39,624 nucleotides of DNA, taken from NCBI GenBank assembly GCA_903934285.1, contig CAIZNN010000148.1:1-39624 (forward strand), in the 5' to 3' direction. Position numbers and translations under genes: made by a program. Of the stretch, positions 8,167 to 18,186 are shown in pieces. The notes under the pieces were generated by a model. That model was given only the letters and a program-made list of their open reading frames with translations. It did not search any database and was not told the DNA's origin. The stretch comes from Akkermansiaceae bacterium (GTDB taxonomy: Bacteria; Verrucomicrobiota; Verrucomicrobiia; Verrucomicrobiales; Akkermansiaceae). The number at the start of each line of letters is the position of its first letter. Positions within the stretch are counted from its first letter, which is position 1.

Positions 8167-9153
8167 TCAGAGGTGGTGGTGGCGGAGGCGGTTGAGCCAG
8201 TGTTCGACATCGTGGAAAATCTTTTCTTTCTGCGCGTCGTACATCAGCAAGTGGTAGGCATTCGGGTAATTGCGATAGGTTTTGGACACCCCTGGGGCCA
8301 CGTGTGCCATGAACCCGCGGAGGTCGGAGTCGGAGTTGAAGTAATCGCGGCCGCCGTGCAAGACCAGGATGGGCACCCGCAAGTTGGCCGCGCAATCGTT
8401 CATGTCCTCGATATGGCGGCCCAAGGTGCCGAGCAAGCGCAGCGTGTGTTGTTTGATATTGTAAGCGTTCTTTTCCGCCTGGGTCGAGTGTGTCGAGGAC
8501 TGGGTCATCTGCACGTCCTGGCCGCCGGACAGGGCGTCGAGTGAGACGCGCGCCAACGGGAAGGTCTCGGCCGCCACTTGCAGCAACTGGATTTTCCACG
8601 CCGGAATATCGTCGCGGAAGCGCACCAGGGGCGATGACAGCACCAGCGCATCACAGGGCAGGTCGGCCACCGGCGATTCACGCAACGCGTGGGCGGCGAT
8701 GAGAGCGCCCATGCTCTCGCCATACCAAACGATTTTAGCCTGCGGATGGCGTTCGCGGACGAGTTGGGTGAAGGCAAACAGGTCGCGATACCAATCCCGT
8801 GGGTTGCCGATGTCGCCACGCCGCTCGAGGATCGGGTCGCTGCCCTGGCCGCGGACTTCGTAGGCATACACGCCGCTGCGGGGTTGGTGGGTGAGCAGGT
8901 GCTGGCCGAGGTTGGTGTAATCGATGGAGGCCCCGCAGAACCCGTGAATGCCGATGATGATGACGTCGGGCTCGGTCGTTTTGGCAATCCACCTGCGGTA
9001 GCCGAAGGTTTCGCTCTTGTCGCCAGTTAGCGCAGGGGTGGGGGAGTTGATGCGACTCACCGTGGTGTATTGTGGGCCGCAGCCGGTCAAGCACAGGATT
9101 AGAGCACAGCCCAGCCAGCCGCCAAAGCGGGCGGCAAATCGGCGGACAGACAC
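8167..9153 (-). CDS. Lipoprotein alpha/beta hydrolase (monoacylglycerol-lipase-like)
   Basis: The N-terminus SVRRFAARFGGWLGCALILC followed by LTGC is a lipoprotein signal peptide with lipobox LTGC, so the protein should be lipid-anchored. The mature part has an alpha/beta hydrolase fold: HGFCG oxyanion loop region, nucleophile elbow WYGESMG (GxSxG, catalytic Ser), Asp in LHGGRDYF and His in NAYHLLMYD. The order and spacing resemble the serine aminopeptidase S33/monoglyceride lipase group. The natural substrate is unknown. A longer frame with a GTG at 9225 exists, but the GTG at 9153 gives a normal 24-residue signal peptide and is preferred; GTG at 9171 is also possible. It lies downstream of argG, with hairpins in between, so it is probably transcribed separately. 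Confidence 0.8.
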   Translation of the reverse strand: MSVRRFAARFGGWLGCALILCLTGCGPQYTTVSRINSPTPALTGDKSETFGYRRWIAKTTEPDVIIIGIHGFCGASIDYTNLGQHLLTHQPRSGVYAYEVRGQGSDPILERRGDIGNPRDWYRDLFAFTQLVRERHPQAKIVWYGESMGALIAAHALRESPVADLPCDALVLSSPLVRFRDDIPAWKIQLLQVAAETFPLARVSLDALSGGQDVQMTQSSTHSTQAEKNAYNIKQHTLRLLGTLGRHIEDMNDCAANLRVPILVLHGGRDYFNSDSDLRGFMAHVAPGVSKTYRNYPNAYHLLMYDAQKEKIFHDVEHWLNRLRHHHL

Positions 9154-9238
9154 TGGAACGCTACGGAGCACGCCCCAAGATCGCGCAATCCCAGGGGAAA
9201 TGCAACACCTCAGGGTGCCGGGCACCCATTGCGCGTGC

Positions 9239-9297
9239 GGGTCATGGGCCGGGGGGAAAGCCCGCCGAGGTCATGACCCGGCTTTCGGGCTGAAAGC
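9239..9297 (-). terminator. Hairpin cluster after argG
   Basis: Six bases past the argG stop is a stem GCTTTC/GAAAGC (9281-9286 with 9292-9297). Beyond it is an 8-bp inverted repeat GGGTCATG/CATGACCC (9239-9246 with 9272-9279). No T-run follows, so terminator function is only likely. Confidence 0.45.
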
Positions 9298-9303
9298 TGC
9301 CGG

Positions 9304-10587
<1,284 letters not shown>

Positions 10588-10642
10588 GTCGCGGCGAGGC
10601 AAGCACGGACCCGCGGCACAGGCAAGCCGGAAGACGCGGAAA

Positions 10643-11107
10643 TCAGTCTTCGATCTCGACGATGAGATTGATTTCCACCGCGACGTTGAGTGGCAGGGCG
10701 GCGGCGCCGAGGGCGGTGCGCGAGTGTTTGCCCTTGTCGCCGAAGATTTCCACCAACAACTCGGAGGCACCATTGATCACTTGCGGGTGAGCGTAAAAGT
10801 CCGCCGCGGAATTCACAAATCCGGTTAGAGAGACGATCTGCCTGACCTTGTCGAGCGAGCCGATGGCGTCCTGGATGACGGCGAGGCGGTTGAGCACGAT
10901 GATCCGAGCGCCCTCCCTGGCCTCTTCGATAGAGACTTCGGTGGGCACCTTGCCGATGACTTTGCGCTCGCCATCGATCGGCAGTCCACCTGATAGAAAC
11001 AACAGCTTGCCACTGCGCACACAATTCACATAAGCCGCCACCGGCGTGGGAACGGTGGGCAAGGTGAGACCGAGGGCGGCGAGTTTTTCGAGGATGGAGG
11101 AGGTCAT
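10643..11107 (-). CDS. RidA/YjgF-family protein
   Basis: This 154-residue protein has the RidA (Rid/YER057c/UK114) pattern: [20 protein letters not shown] near the N-terminus, [20 protein letters not shown] in the middle, and [20 protein letters not shown] near the C-terminus with the conserved Arg of HSRTA, followed by an acidic strand. RidA proteins hydrolyse reactive enamine/imine intermediates of amino-acid metabolism. The strict RidA subfamily is usually ~128 residues; the length and the N-terminal [17 protein letters not shown] resemble the longer subgroup. It precedes argG in the same direction and may be co-transcribed with it. The exact substrate is unknown. Confidence 0.85.
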   Translation of the reverse strand: MTSSILEKLAALGLTLPTVPTPVAAYVNCVRSGKLLFLSGGLPIDGERKVIGKVPTEVSIEEAREGARIIVLNRLAVIQDAIGSLDKVRQIVSLTGFVNSAADFYAHPQVINGASELLVEIFGDKGKHSRTALGAAALPLNVAVEINLIVEIED

Positions 11108-11224
11108 GGTGGGGCCGCCAGTGAAGGAGCAAGCGGCTGGGAAAGTAAAGCCGAATCAGGGGTTTCCAGCAGGGCCCGGGTGATTTTGGTTTCCCTGGCG
11201 GGCGCAACGAGACATGCTCGCGCC

Positions 11225-14050
11225 ATGGCTGAGCGCGTATTTCTCGGATGGGACCGACCGTTTTTAACGCGGGCGGTGGAGTGGTTGTCGCAGCGCCGCG
11301 ACGCACTGCCGGCCATGCTGGTGGTGGTGCCCACGGCGGAAAGCGGCCGGCGCTTGCGTGAGGCGCTGGCAGAGGCCGCCGGCGCACTGCTCTCGCCGAA
11401 GATAGCGACTCCGGGCTCGTTTCTGAAAATTGAAAACACAGTCGACCATGTGGCGCCGGATTGGGCCGAGCAAGTGGCGTGGGTGGAGGTGTTGGAAGGG
11501 GTGGCGGATTGGCCGGCTTATGCTGGGTTGTTTCCCGAGGCGCCGGAGCCCGACGGTGAGTGGGCCGGCGGATTGGCCAGGGAAATGGTGAGCCTGCGCC
11601 ACACCTTGCAGGAAAACGGGCTGACCCTCGGCACGGCCGCGCGCCGGTTGCGCGACACCGTGGAGGCCGAGCGCTGGGAGGCGCTCGGCAGATTGGAGAA
11701 CTTGGTCGAGCGCAAACTCGGAAGTTGGGGGTATCAAAGCCGCAGCCGCGCGTTGGCAGCTGGCTTGAGCATGCCGGCCGGAATTTCTAACATTGTGGTG
11801 GCGGGGGTGGCGGAGATGCCGCCGCTGGTGGAGCAGATGCTGCTGGATTGGGAAAGGGATGGCCAGCATGAGGGCGGCGCGCCGCGCGCGCCGGAGGTGA
11901 ATTGTGAGCGTGGCATCGGCAGCGACGCTCATGGACCGCCGCCACAAGGGTTGACCATTCTGCTCGGCGCGCCAGCGGGTGAGGCGGATGAGTTTTCAGC
12001 GGCCGGCCGGCCACTGGCGCGGTGGGGTGAGCGCGAGATGCCATGGCCCGAGGGGGCCACCGGCTCGGTGCGGGTGGTGGCCGATCCGCGCCAGCAAGCG
12101 GTCGAGGCCGTGCGGGCCATCGGCGAGGGGAACGCCGCATCTAACGAAGTGGCGCTCGGCTCGGCCGATGCGGAAGTGGGGGCGGAGCTGGCGCGGGCCT
12201 TGACCCGTGACGGTTGGCCGGCCTTTCATCCGGCAGCCGTGCAGCCTACGGCAGGCTTGGCCCGCTGGTTCAAGGTTTGGAGCGAATGGTTAGAAGAGCC
12301 GGCGTTGGCAGTCATGGCCGATTTGCTGACGTTGCCGGAAACCGCCGTGCTCGTCGGCGGACGACGGGCACAAAAAGCCGAACGTCTATCCGCTATGCGC
12401 GACCGCTGGATGGTCCTGCGCACGGAAGATTTGCAGCGGCGCATCGATGCCGCGGATTTCCGCAGCGAAGCGGACCAGGCGTCCGCGGCGGAAGTGCTGG
12501 CGGCCGCCGTGGTGTTGGAAAAGCTGCGGGCGCGCTTTCTGCGCGACGAATTCGCGGGGGCGCTGGCAGAAATGTTAGACGCGCTCGCCACCTGCGGTCC
12601 GGCGTCGGCGGAAATGGCTGTCACCCTGGGCGAATGGCTGGTGCAGGCGGCGCCCGTGATCGGGCGGGTGGCACGCGGCGCGCGGTTCTGGCTGGATTTG
12701 ATGTTGGATGAGGTGTGCGCGCCGGCGCCGCTGCCACCCGCCGGGCGGGTCATCGATGTGCAAGGCTGGCTGGAGTTGTATTATGAACCGGGCCGGCATT
12801 TGGTGCTATGTGGCATGAACGAGGGCAAGGTGCCGGCCCGCAGCGGTGGCGAGCCGTGGTTGAGCGAGGCCGCGCGCGAACGGCTGGGCTTGCTCACCGA
12901 TGCGATGCGCGCGGCGCGGGATGCCTATTTGTTCACGGCAATGGTGGCGGCGCGCCGCGCGGATGGCCGGGTCGACGTGATCTGTGGCAAGGCCGGGGCT
13001 GGCGGCGAGACATTGTTGCCATCGCGCTTATTGCTTGCCGCCGGGCAGGCGGCGTTGCCGCGGCGGGTACTGACATTGTTTCGTGAGATCGAGCCGCCGG
13101 AAGCCGGCATGCGCTGGCATGCCGACTGGCAATGGTCGGTGCGCCAGCTCGAGCCGCCCAAGCGGATCAGCGTGACCTCGATCACGGACTATCTGGCATG
13201 TCCATTCCGGTATTATCTCAAACACGTCGTGCGCATGCAGATTCCGGAGACCGCGCGGGTCGAGTGGAACGCCAGGGATTTCGGCAGCGCGGCGCATGAG
13301 GTGTTAGAGCGGTGGGGCAAGGATGTGACAGCGCGGGAGTTTGACAAGGCCGAGGCTTTGAATGATTGGTTCAGCGCCGAGCTCGACCGCGTCGTCGCCG
13401 AGTGGTTCGGCCAGCGCCCGCCCTTGTCCGTTAGAATCCAGGCCGAGTCGCTGCGCCAGCGGCTCGCGTGGCTGGCGCGATGCCAGGCACGCGAACGCGA
13501 GGCGGGCTGGGAGGTGGTGGATGTGGAGCGCAAGGTCGAGTTGGAGGCGGGCGCGGCGATGATCGTGGCAAAGATCGACCGGATCGACCGCCACCGCGCC
13601 AGCGGCGGGTTGCGGGTGATTGACTACAAGACCGGCAAGGTCGATGGCGTGGAGAAGGCGCATCGCAGCAAAATGCTCGCGTCCACAGTGCTGCCGGCCC
13701 ACCTAACGGATTCGCCCGCGCTGCATGCGCGGAGCGCCAATGGCAAGTTGGCGGGCTATCGCTGGGTGAATCTGCAATTGCCGCTGTATGCCCTGGCCAT
13801 GGTGCGGCGCAACGAGAACTTGCCGACGCCGTGCTATTTCACGTTGGGGGCCACTGCGGCCGATGTTGGTTTGCACGAGTGGGCGGATTTCACCATGGAC
13901 GATCTCGAGGCGGCGCAAGCCTGCGCCGAGTGGGTGGCAGACCATGTGTCTAACGGTTTGTTCGGGCCTCCTGCGGAAAAGGTGAACTACGATGACTATC
14001 GGATATTGGCGGCGGGGCGCAAGCTGGCAGAGGCGATGGTGATGGCGTGA
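11225..14050 (+). CDS. PD-(D/E)XK nuclease family protein, AddB/RecB-like
   Basis: This 941-residue protein resembles AddB/RexB-type subunits of recombination helicase-nucleases. The N-terminal half looks like a degenerate helicase core without a Walker A motif (AMLVVVPTAESGRRLREAL, then RHTLQENGLTLG). The C-terminal third carries a RecB-type nuclease domain: DYLACPFRYYLKH, GSAAHEVLERWG (catalytic His), VAKIDRIDR, LRVIDYKTGKVDG (Asp and Lys of the active site) and a Q-L-P-L-Y-A-L motif. AddB normally works with the AddA helicase in double-strand-break end processing. AddA is not next to it here: upstream is a divergent ridA-like gene, downstream a convergent oxidoreductase. The start is the ATG at 11225; an upstream in-frame ATG at 11180 would add 15 residues not expected in the family. 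The terminal cysteines of the AddB iron-sulfur cluster are not seen. Confidence 0.75.
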   Translation: MAERVFLGWDRPFLTRAVEWLSQRRDALPAMLVVVPTAESGRRLREALAEAAGALLSPKIATPGSFLKIENTVDHVAPDWAEQVAWVEVLEGVADWPAYAGLFPEAPEPDGEWAGGLAREMVSLRHTLQENGLTLGTAARRLRDTVEAERWEALGRLENLVERKLGSWGYQSRSRALAAGLSMPAGISNIVVAGVAEMPPLVEQMLLDWERDGQHEGGAPRAPEVNCERGIGSDAHGPPPQGLTILLGAPAGEADEFSAAGRPLARWGEREMPWPEGATGSVRVVADPRQQAVEAVRAIGEGNAASNEVALGSADAEVGAELARALTRDGWPAFHPAAVQPTAGLARWFKVWSEWLEEPALAVMADLLTLPETAVLVGGRRAQKAERLSAMRDRWMVLRTEDLQRRIDAADFRSEADQASAAEVLAAAVVLEKLRARFLRDEFAGALAEMLDALATCGPASAEMAVTLGEWLVQAAPVIGRVARGARFWLDLMLDEVCAPAPLPPAGRVIDVQGWLELYYEPGRHLVLCGMNEGKVPARSGGEPWLSEAARERLGLLTDAMRAARDAYLFTAMVAARRADGRVDVICGKAGAGGETLLPSRLLLAAGQAALPRRVLTLFREIEPPEAGMRWHADWQWSVRQLEPPKRISVTSITDYLACPFRYYLKHVVRMQIPETARVEWNARDFGSAAHEVLERWGKDVTAREFDKAEALNDWFSAELDRVVAEWFGQRPPLSVRIQAESLRQRLAWLARCQAREREAGWEVVDVERKVELEAGAAMIVAKIDRIDRHRASGGLRVIDYKTGKVDGVEKAHRSKMLASTVLPAHLTDSPALHARSANGKLAGYRWVNLQLPLYALAMVRRNENLPTPCYFTLGATAADVGLHEWADFTMDDLEAAQACAEWVADHVSNGLFGPPAEKVNYDDYRILAAGRKLAEAMVMA

Positions 14051-14087
14051 GGCGGGTCTCTCGTGAATGAGAAGTGGCTGGGGTAGT

Positions 14088-14107
14088 CCGCACAGTCCGC
14101 TGTGCGG
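14088..14107. terminator. Hairpin between convergent genes
   Basis: Perfect 8-bp arms CCGCACAG (14088-14095) and CTGTGCGG (14100-14107) with loop TCCG lie 37 bp past the nuclease gene stop and directly before the stop of the minus-strand oxidoreductase. There is no T-run, so it may be a factor-dependent terminator or a REP-type palindrome. Confidence 0.5.
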
Positions 14108-14108
14108 A

Positions 14109-15479
14109 TTACACCTGCGGCGGGGCGAACCCTTCGCGGTAGTGCCGGCGAACGAGGGTGTCCGACGCTTCCTGGTGATTGGTGAAACTGAGGCTGGCCC
14201 TGTCCCAGCGGAGCTCCTGGCCGCGAAAGCGCGAGGCTTTCACGGCGAGTTGGACCGCCTCGGTGATGCGCAGGGCGTCCTTGAACGGGCTGCGTAATTC
14301 GGTCTTCCTGCCGAGACAGGTGTCGACCCACGCGTGCCAGTGGTTGAGCGGCGGCAACTCCGGCAGGCCGGGCATTTTGAGGCCGGCAGTGAGCTTGCCC
14401 TCGCGCCAGACTTCGAGGCGGCCTGGCGCGGTGAGCGTGAGCACGCCGCCCTCGCAGACGACCACCGTCACGTTATCATCGGCGAATTTGCCTGCGGGCA
14501 GGCCGAGCGCGGCGCGCGATGGGGCTTGCGCGGAATCGCTGTAATGGATCGGGAACTGCCGGTGGGCGAAGTTGGTTGAATCGACCGCATAGGTGACGGT
14601 GGTGCGGCACGGGTGCGGGTGGAACTCGGGGTTGGGCGCTTGCGGGCAATGGCTCAGCACGGCAATCGGCGACTGCAATTCATCATAGGCATAGAACAGG
14701 ACATCAAGCACGTGGCAACCCCAGTCGCCCAAGCCATTGCTGCCGTAATTCCACCATGAGCGCCACACCACGGGTGCCATCCCGCTGCGATATGGCACCG
14801 TGGCGCAGGGCCCGAGCCATAGGTTCCAATCCAAGTCTGGCGGCGGCGGGCTGGGCTCGGCGAGTCCCCGGTCGAGATTGAAATAGGTGCGGTCGTTGGG
14901 CGAGTTGATCCAGACGTGCGCCTCGACGGCCTTGCCTAACATCCCCTGGCGGAGGATGGCCACCGCCGCCCGGCGCCCGGCCAGGGCCATGCGCTGGTTG
15001 CCGAGTTGGGTGACCAGCGCGGGTCGCGCGGCCAGCGCTTTTTCCACCATGACGAGTTCCTCTAACTGATGTACGAGGGGTTTCTGGCCATAGACATGTT
15101 TGTGATGCGCCATGGCGGTGAGCAGGATCGGGGCATGGCTGTGATCGGGCGTGGACACAATCACCGCGTCGAACTCGTCGCCATGGCTGGCGAAGGCCTC
15201 GCGATAATCCCTGCAGGTGAATGCCTGCGGATGCTCCTTGGCGGCTTGGGCCAGGGCCCCGGCATCGACGTCGCACAGTCCCGCGATTTCCACCAGCGGG
15301 TGGCTGGCCACCTGCCGGCGGTCTTCCGCGCCAATGGTGCCGACCACGCCGATGGAGAGGACCCGCAACTTGGCATTGGGCGACACGGCAGGGGATTGCG
15401 CGCGGGCGATAGCGGATAGACCCATGCCGGCGGCACCGGTGGTCCAGAGAAAGCGGCGGCGGGTGAGCGAAGAAGCCAT
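14109..15479 (-). CDS. Gfo/Idh/MocA family oxidoreductase, Tat-exported
   Basis: A twin-arginine signal (SLTRRRFLWTTGAAGMGLSA, cleavage likely after AIARA) leads the protein out of the cytoplasm folded. The mature part begins with a Rossmann dinucleotide-binding strand (LRVLSIGVVGTIG), then DAVIVSTPDHSH, then VYGQKPL, where the family has the catalytic Lys of its EKP motif (here QKP). The C-terminal domain has DWGCHVLD. Such enzymes use NAD(P) to oxidise or reduce sugars and related compounds; exported versions are numerous in Planctomycetes and Verrucomicrobia. The ATG at 15479 is chosen since it puts the Tat motif at residue 7 and has GGGTGGGG just upstream. The substrate is unknown. The Glu-to-Gln change in EKP is notable. 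Confidence 0.85.
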   Translation of the reverse strand: MASSLTRRRFLWTTGAAGMGLSAIARAQSPAVSPNAKLRVLSIGVVGTIGAEDRRQVASHPLVEIAGLCDVDAGALAQAAKEHPQAFTCRDYREAFASHGDEFDAVIVSTPDHSHAPILLTAMAHHKHVYGQKPLVHQLEELVMVEKALAARPALVTQLGNQRMALAGRRAAVAILRQGMLGKAVEAHVWINSPNDRTYFNLDRGLAEPSPPPPDLDWNLWLGPCATVPYRSGMAPVVWRSWWNYGSNGLGDWGCHVLDVLFYAYDELQSPIAVLSHCPQAPNPEFHPHPCRTTVTYAVDSTNFAHRQFPIHYSDSAQAPSRAALGLPAGKFADDNVTVVVCEGGVLTLTAPGRLEVWREGKLTAGLKMPGLPELPPLNHWHAWVDTCLGRKTELRSPFKDALRITEAVQLAVKASRFRGQELRWDRASLSFTNHQEASDTLVRRHYREGFAPPQV

Positions 15480-15582
15480 GCCCCACCCATACTCACGCTG
15501 CGCGGCGGGCTTTTCAACCAATCGCCATCAAGCATGCCCGCAAGCCGTGGATCTAACCCAAGAGCCGGTTCATTCCCCGCGC

Positions 15583-16032
15583 TCAGGCCGGGTATTGGCC
15601 GCTAAGGTATCCGGTGAGTTGCTGGATGGCGTGGCGTTGGGCTTGCATGATCCAATTGACCACGTCGCCCATGGACACCAACCCGATCAATCGCGCGCCA
15701 TCGAGCACCGGCAAATGGCGGATCCGGTTGAGGGTCATGCGCGCCATGCATTCCTCGATGCTGTCGTCGGGCGCAATGCTGATGACCGGTTGGGAGAGGA
15801 TGTCGCCGACCCGGGTGGTGCGCGAAGTTTTCCCCTGCAAAATCACCTTGCGGCTGTAATCGCGCTCGGAAAACACGCCCACCACGGTGTCGCCCTCCAT
15901 CACCACGAGGGCGCCGATGTTTTTTTCGCCCATCACCGAGAGCGCGTCAAAGACCATTGCGTCTGGCGTGGTGGTCGCGACTTCGGTGCCTTTGTGGGCG
16001 AGAATTTGTCGGATGGTGCCGGAGATTTCCAT
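15583..16032 (-). CDS. Tandem CBS-domain protein
   Basis: This 149-residue protein consists of a pair of CBS domains, a Bateman module. CBS1 covers about residues 5-65 (VFDALSVMGEKNIGALVVM, VVGVFSERDYSRK). CBS2 covers about 70-130 (DDSIEECMARMTLNRIRHLPVLD, LIGLVSMGDVVNW). Such modules usually bind adenine nucleotides and act as energy or redox sensors; stand-alone pairs have mostly unassigned partners. The ATG at 16032 gives a compact two-domain protein; the open frame to 16182 would add a 50-residue low-complexity extension. It is divergent from the uracil-DNA glycosylase gene. Confidence 0.9.
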   Translation of the reverse strand: MEISGTIRQILAHKGTEVATTTPDAMVFDALSVMGEKNIGALVVMEGDTVVGVFSERDYSRKVILQGKTSRTTRVGDILSQPVISIAPDDSIEECMARMTLNRIRHLPVLDGARLIGLVSMGDVVNWIMQAQRHAIQQLTGYLSGQYPA

Positions 16033-16152
16033 GATTGGTTGGCTTGAGTTCGATGCAAGGGTAGGCGCGTTTTCGAGGGTGGCAAGGATTCTTGTCTGGA
16101 TTTTTGCCGCCACCGCGGCGCCTGCGGGGTTGCGTGCGCCGGCGACATCGGG

Positions 16153-16887
16153 TTGAGTGGGCGGGTGCACGATTTGATCCAATCAGCGCGGAAACTCGCG
16201 GCGGCGTTGCGCGACGTGGAGTTTGCCGCGCCGGTGGCGTTTGTGTACCGGCCCTTGGACTACGCCTGGGCTGCCCACCAGATGTATCTCGAGCGTTTTG
16301 GCCGCGGGCGCAAGCGGGTGTTGTTTCTCGGCATGAACCCCGGCCCTTTCGGCATGGCCCAAACCGGTGTGCCGTTCGGCGAAATCGCCGCGGTAAGAGA
16401 TTGGATGGGCATCCACGCCGCCGTGGCCGGGCCCGCCCGGCAACATCCCAAGCGCCCCATCGATGGCTTTGCCTGCCAGCGCTCGGAAGTCAGCGGACGC
16501 CGCCTGTGGGGATTGTTCGCCGACAGGTTCCCGCTGGCGGAGGAATTCTTCGCCGACCACTTCGTGCTAAATTTCTGCCCGTTGGTGTGGATGAGCGCTA
16601 CCGGCGCCAATCTAACACCCGACAAGCTGCCCGCCGCCGAAATGGCGCCGGTGGAGGCCGCCTGCCTCACGCACCTTGCGGCAGCCATCGAACTACTACA
16701 GCCATCGTATTTGATCGGGGTCGGCGGCTTTGCCGAAGCGCGCCTGCGCCTCGCCGCGGCGGCATGTGGCAGCCCCGCCGTGATCGGGCGGATTCTGCAC
16801 CCCTCGCCCGCCTCCCCCGCCGCCAACCGCGGCTGGGCCCACGCCGCCACCTGCCAACTCACCGCGCTCGGCGTCTGGCCGGCCTAG
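16153..16887 (+). CDS. SMUG1-family uracil-DNA glycosylase
   Basis: The 244-residue product has the SMUG1 active-site motif GMNPGPFGMAQTGVPFGE near residue 60. It has NFCPLVWMSATGANLTP in the middle and the C-terminal HPSPASPAANRGW motif, with the catalytic His region of uracil-DNA glycosylases. SMUG1 enzymes excise uracil and 5-hydroxymethyluracil from DNA in base-excision repair. The family is best known from animals but is also found scattered in bacteria. The frame opens with TTG at 16153; GTG at 16165 is an equally plausible start. It is divergent from the CBS gene and followed by REP-like palindromes. Confidence 0.9.
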   Translation: MSGRVHDLIQSARKLAAALRDVEFAAPVAFVYRPLDYAWAAHQMYLERFGRGRKRVLFLGMNPGPFGMAQTGVPFGEIAAVRDWMGIHAAVAGPARQHPKRPIDGFACQRSEVSGRRLWGLFADRFPLAEEFFADHFVLNFCPLVWMSATGANLTPDKLPAAEMAPVEAACLTHLAAAIELLQPSYLIGVGGFAEARLRLAAAACGSPAVIGRILHPSPASPAANRGWAHAATCQLTALGVWPA

Positions 16888-16941
16888 CCTCAGACATCCT
16901 GAACCCGGTGGGAAATGGCTGGGACCTTGTGAAGAAAGGCG

Positions 16942-17043
16942 GCGGGCAGGATGCCCGCGCCACGGTGGTCCGGGCATCTTGCCCGGAGCCTCGACTCAAA
17001 CCACCAAGGGTGCTAAGTAAACCGTATTGGGCATCCTGCCCGG
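16942..17043. repeat. Cluster of three REP-like palindromes
   Basis: Three palindromes follow each other. GCGGGCAGGATGCCCGC is at 16942-16958. TCCGGGCATCTTGCCCGGA is at 16969-16987. At 17013-17043 is a 31-bp unit ending GGGCATCCTGCCCGG that recurs without change at 26235-26265. They sit between the convergent ends of the glycosylase gene and the SMP-30-like gene. They resemble RAYT-associated REP elements, with a GGA or TCC loop inside GC-rich arms. Confidence 0.85.
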
Positions 17044-17073
17044 AGTGAAATGGTCTCAAGCGGTGGGGGCCGC

Positions 17074-18174
17074 CTATGGCACGCGGATCACCGAAATGGT
17101 GGCTGGCATCCGGTACGGCTTTTTGTTGACGAAGCCATCGATCGGCCAATCCATGTTGGCCACCACCACCTGGTCGCCCCGGAACAGGACTTCACTCGGT
17201 TCGTCGAGCAGCCCGCCGCGCTTGGCGGCGACATCCGCCACGTCGGCGTTTTTCGCCAGCGTGTCGAGCCGGCCGTCGGGTTGGATGATGTGCACCGCGT
17301 TGCCCGCGCAGTCTGCCAGATAGATCCTGTCGGTCTTGAGGTCGCAGGACATTCCGTCGCAGCTGATCAGACGCCCTGGTTCGCGCACGAATACGGTGTT
17401 GGATTGCACCTTGCCGTGGGCGTCAAAGGTGATTTTATACAACACGCCGTCACTGAACACCCCGACATAGAGGTTGCCCTTGCTGTCGAAGGTGATCCCG
17501 TCCGCACCGAACGGCCATGCCTTCTGCTTGCTCTCAAAGGTCGCGAGCACGTGCGGATCGGACTCCATAACTGTGGCGATGCGCACGTTCTGCTCGGCCA
17601 ACTCGAAGCGCAGCACCGCACTCTTCATGGTGGGGTTGTACACCTGCTCAAGGGTCGATTCTGTCAGATAGACGTGTCCCCCATGCACCGCAACCCCGTT
17701 GGCGATGTTCAAACCCGAGGCCACCAGCGACATCCCGGCGATTTTCCCGTCGCGCAGCTGCAAGCGCCACAGGCGCGACTCGCGCGGGTGAGCGGGCGAG
17801 AACTGGTTGTCGGCCATGTAGAGGTCGCCGGAAGCCGGATCGCGCGCGATGCCCATGGGGGCGATGCGGTCGACGCCGGCTTTCAGGCCGGGATAGGGTG
17901 TGGCAAAGCGGTGGAACACCTCCGCCTTGTTGTCGGGGGTGATCCGCGCCAGCAGCGGCGGCGCCGCCGGGTCGTTGAAGTTGGGCACCGCAACCACGAT
18001 GGAGTCGTCGGCCAGCAGGCACATGCCATCGGGCGTGTTGCATTCCGCGGGCAACTCGACGAGCAAGCGCGGGGTGGCGAGTGGTTGTGCCGCGTGTGTT
18101 GTTGCGCCTGCGGCGGCCGCTACTGCGGCCAGTGCGAGGGCAACCCATTTTGTCTTCCTGGTTGCGTCTTTCAT
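17074..18174 (-). CDS. Secreted SMP-30/gluconolactonase-like beta-propeller protein
   Basis: A signal peptide (TKWVALALAAVAAAAGATTH) is followed by a repeat-rich domain with strands such as SGDLYMADNQF, GVAVHGGHVYLTES, FGADGITFDSKGNLYVGVFS and DRIYLADCAGNAV. These match six-bladed SMP-30/gluconolactonase/NHL-type propellers. Members of this superfamily include lactonases and binding proteins; no single catalytic residue set can be claimed here. The gene starts 12 bp after the stop of the large haem-containing protein gene on the same strand, so the two are very likely one operon and may work together in the periplasm. Confidence 0.8.
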   Translation of the reverse strand: MKDATRKTKWVALALAAVAAAAGATTHAAQPLATPRLLVELPAECNTPDGMCLLADDSIVVAVPNFNDPAAPPLLARITPDNKAEVFHRFATPYPGLKAGVDRIAPMGIARDPASGDLYMADNQFSPAHPRESRLWRLQLRDGKIAGMSLVASGLNIANGVAVHGGHVYLTESTLEQVYNPTMKSAVLRFELAEQNVRIATVMESDPHVLATFESKQKAWPFGADGITFDSKGNLYVGVFSDGVLYKITFDAHGKVQSNTVFVREPGRLISCDGMSCDLKTDRIYLADCAGNAVHIIQPDGRLDTLAKNADVADVAAKRGGLLDEPSEVLFRGDQVVVANMDWPIDGFVNKKPYRMPATISVIRVP

Positions 18175-18186
18175 GATGTTAGATTG

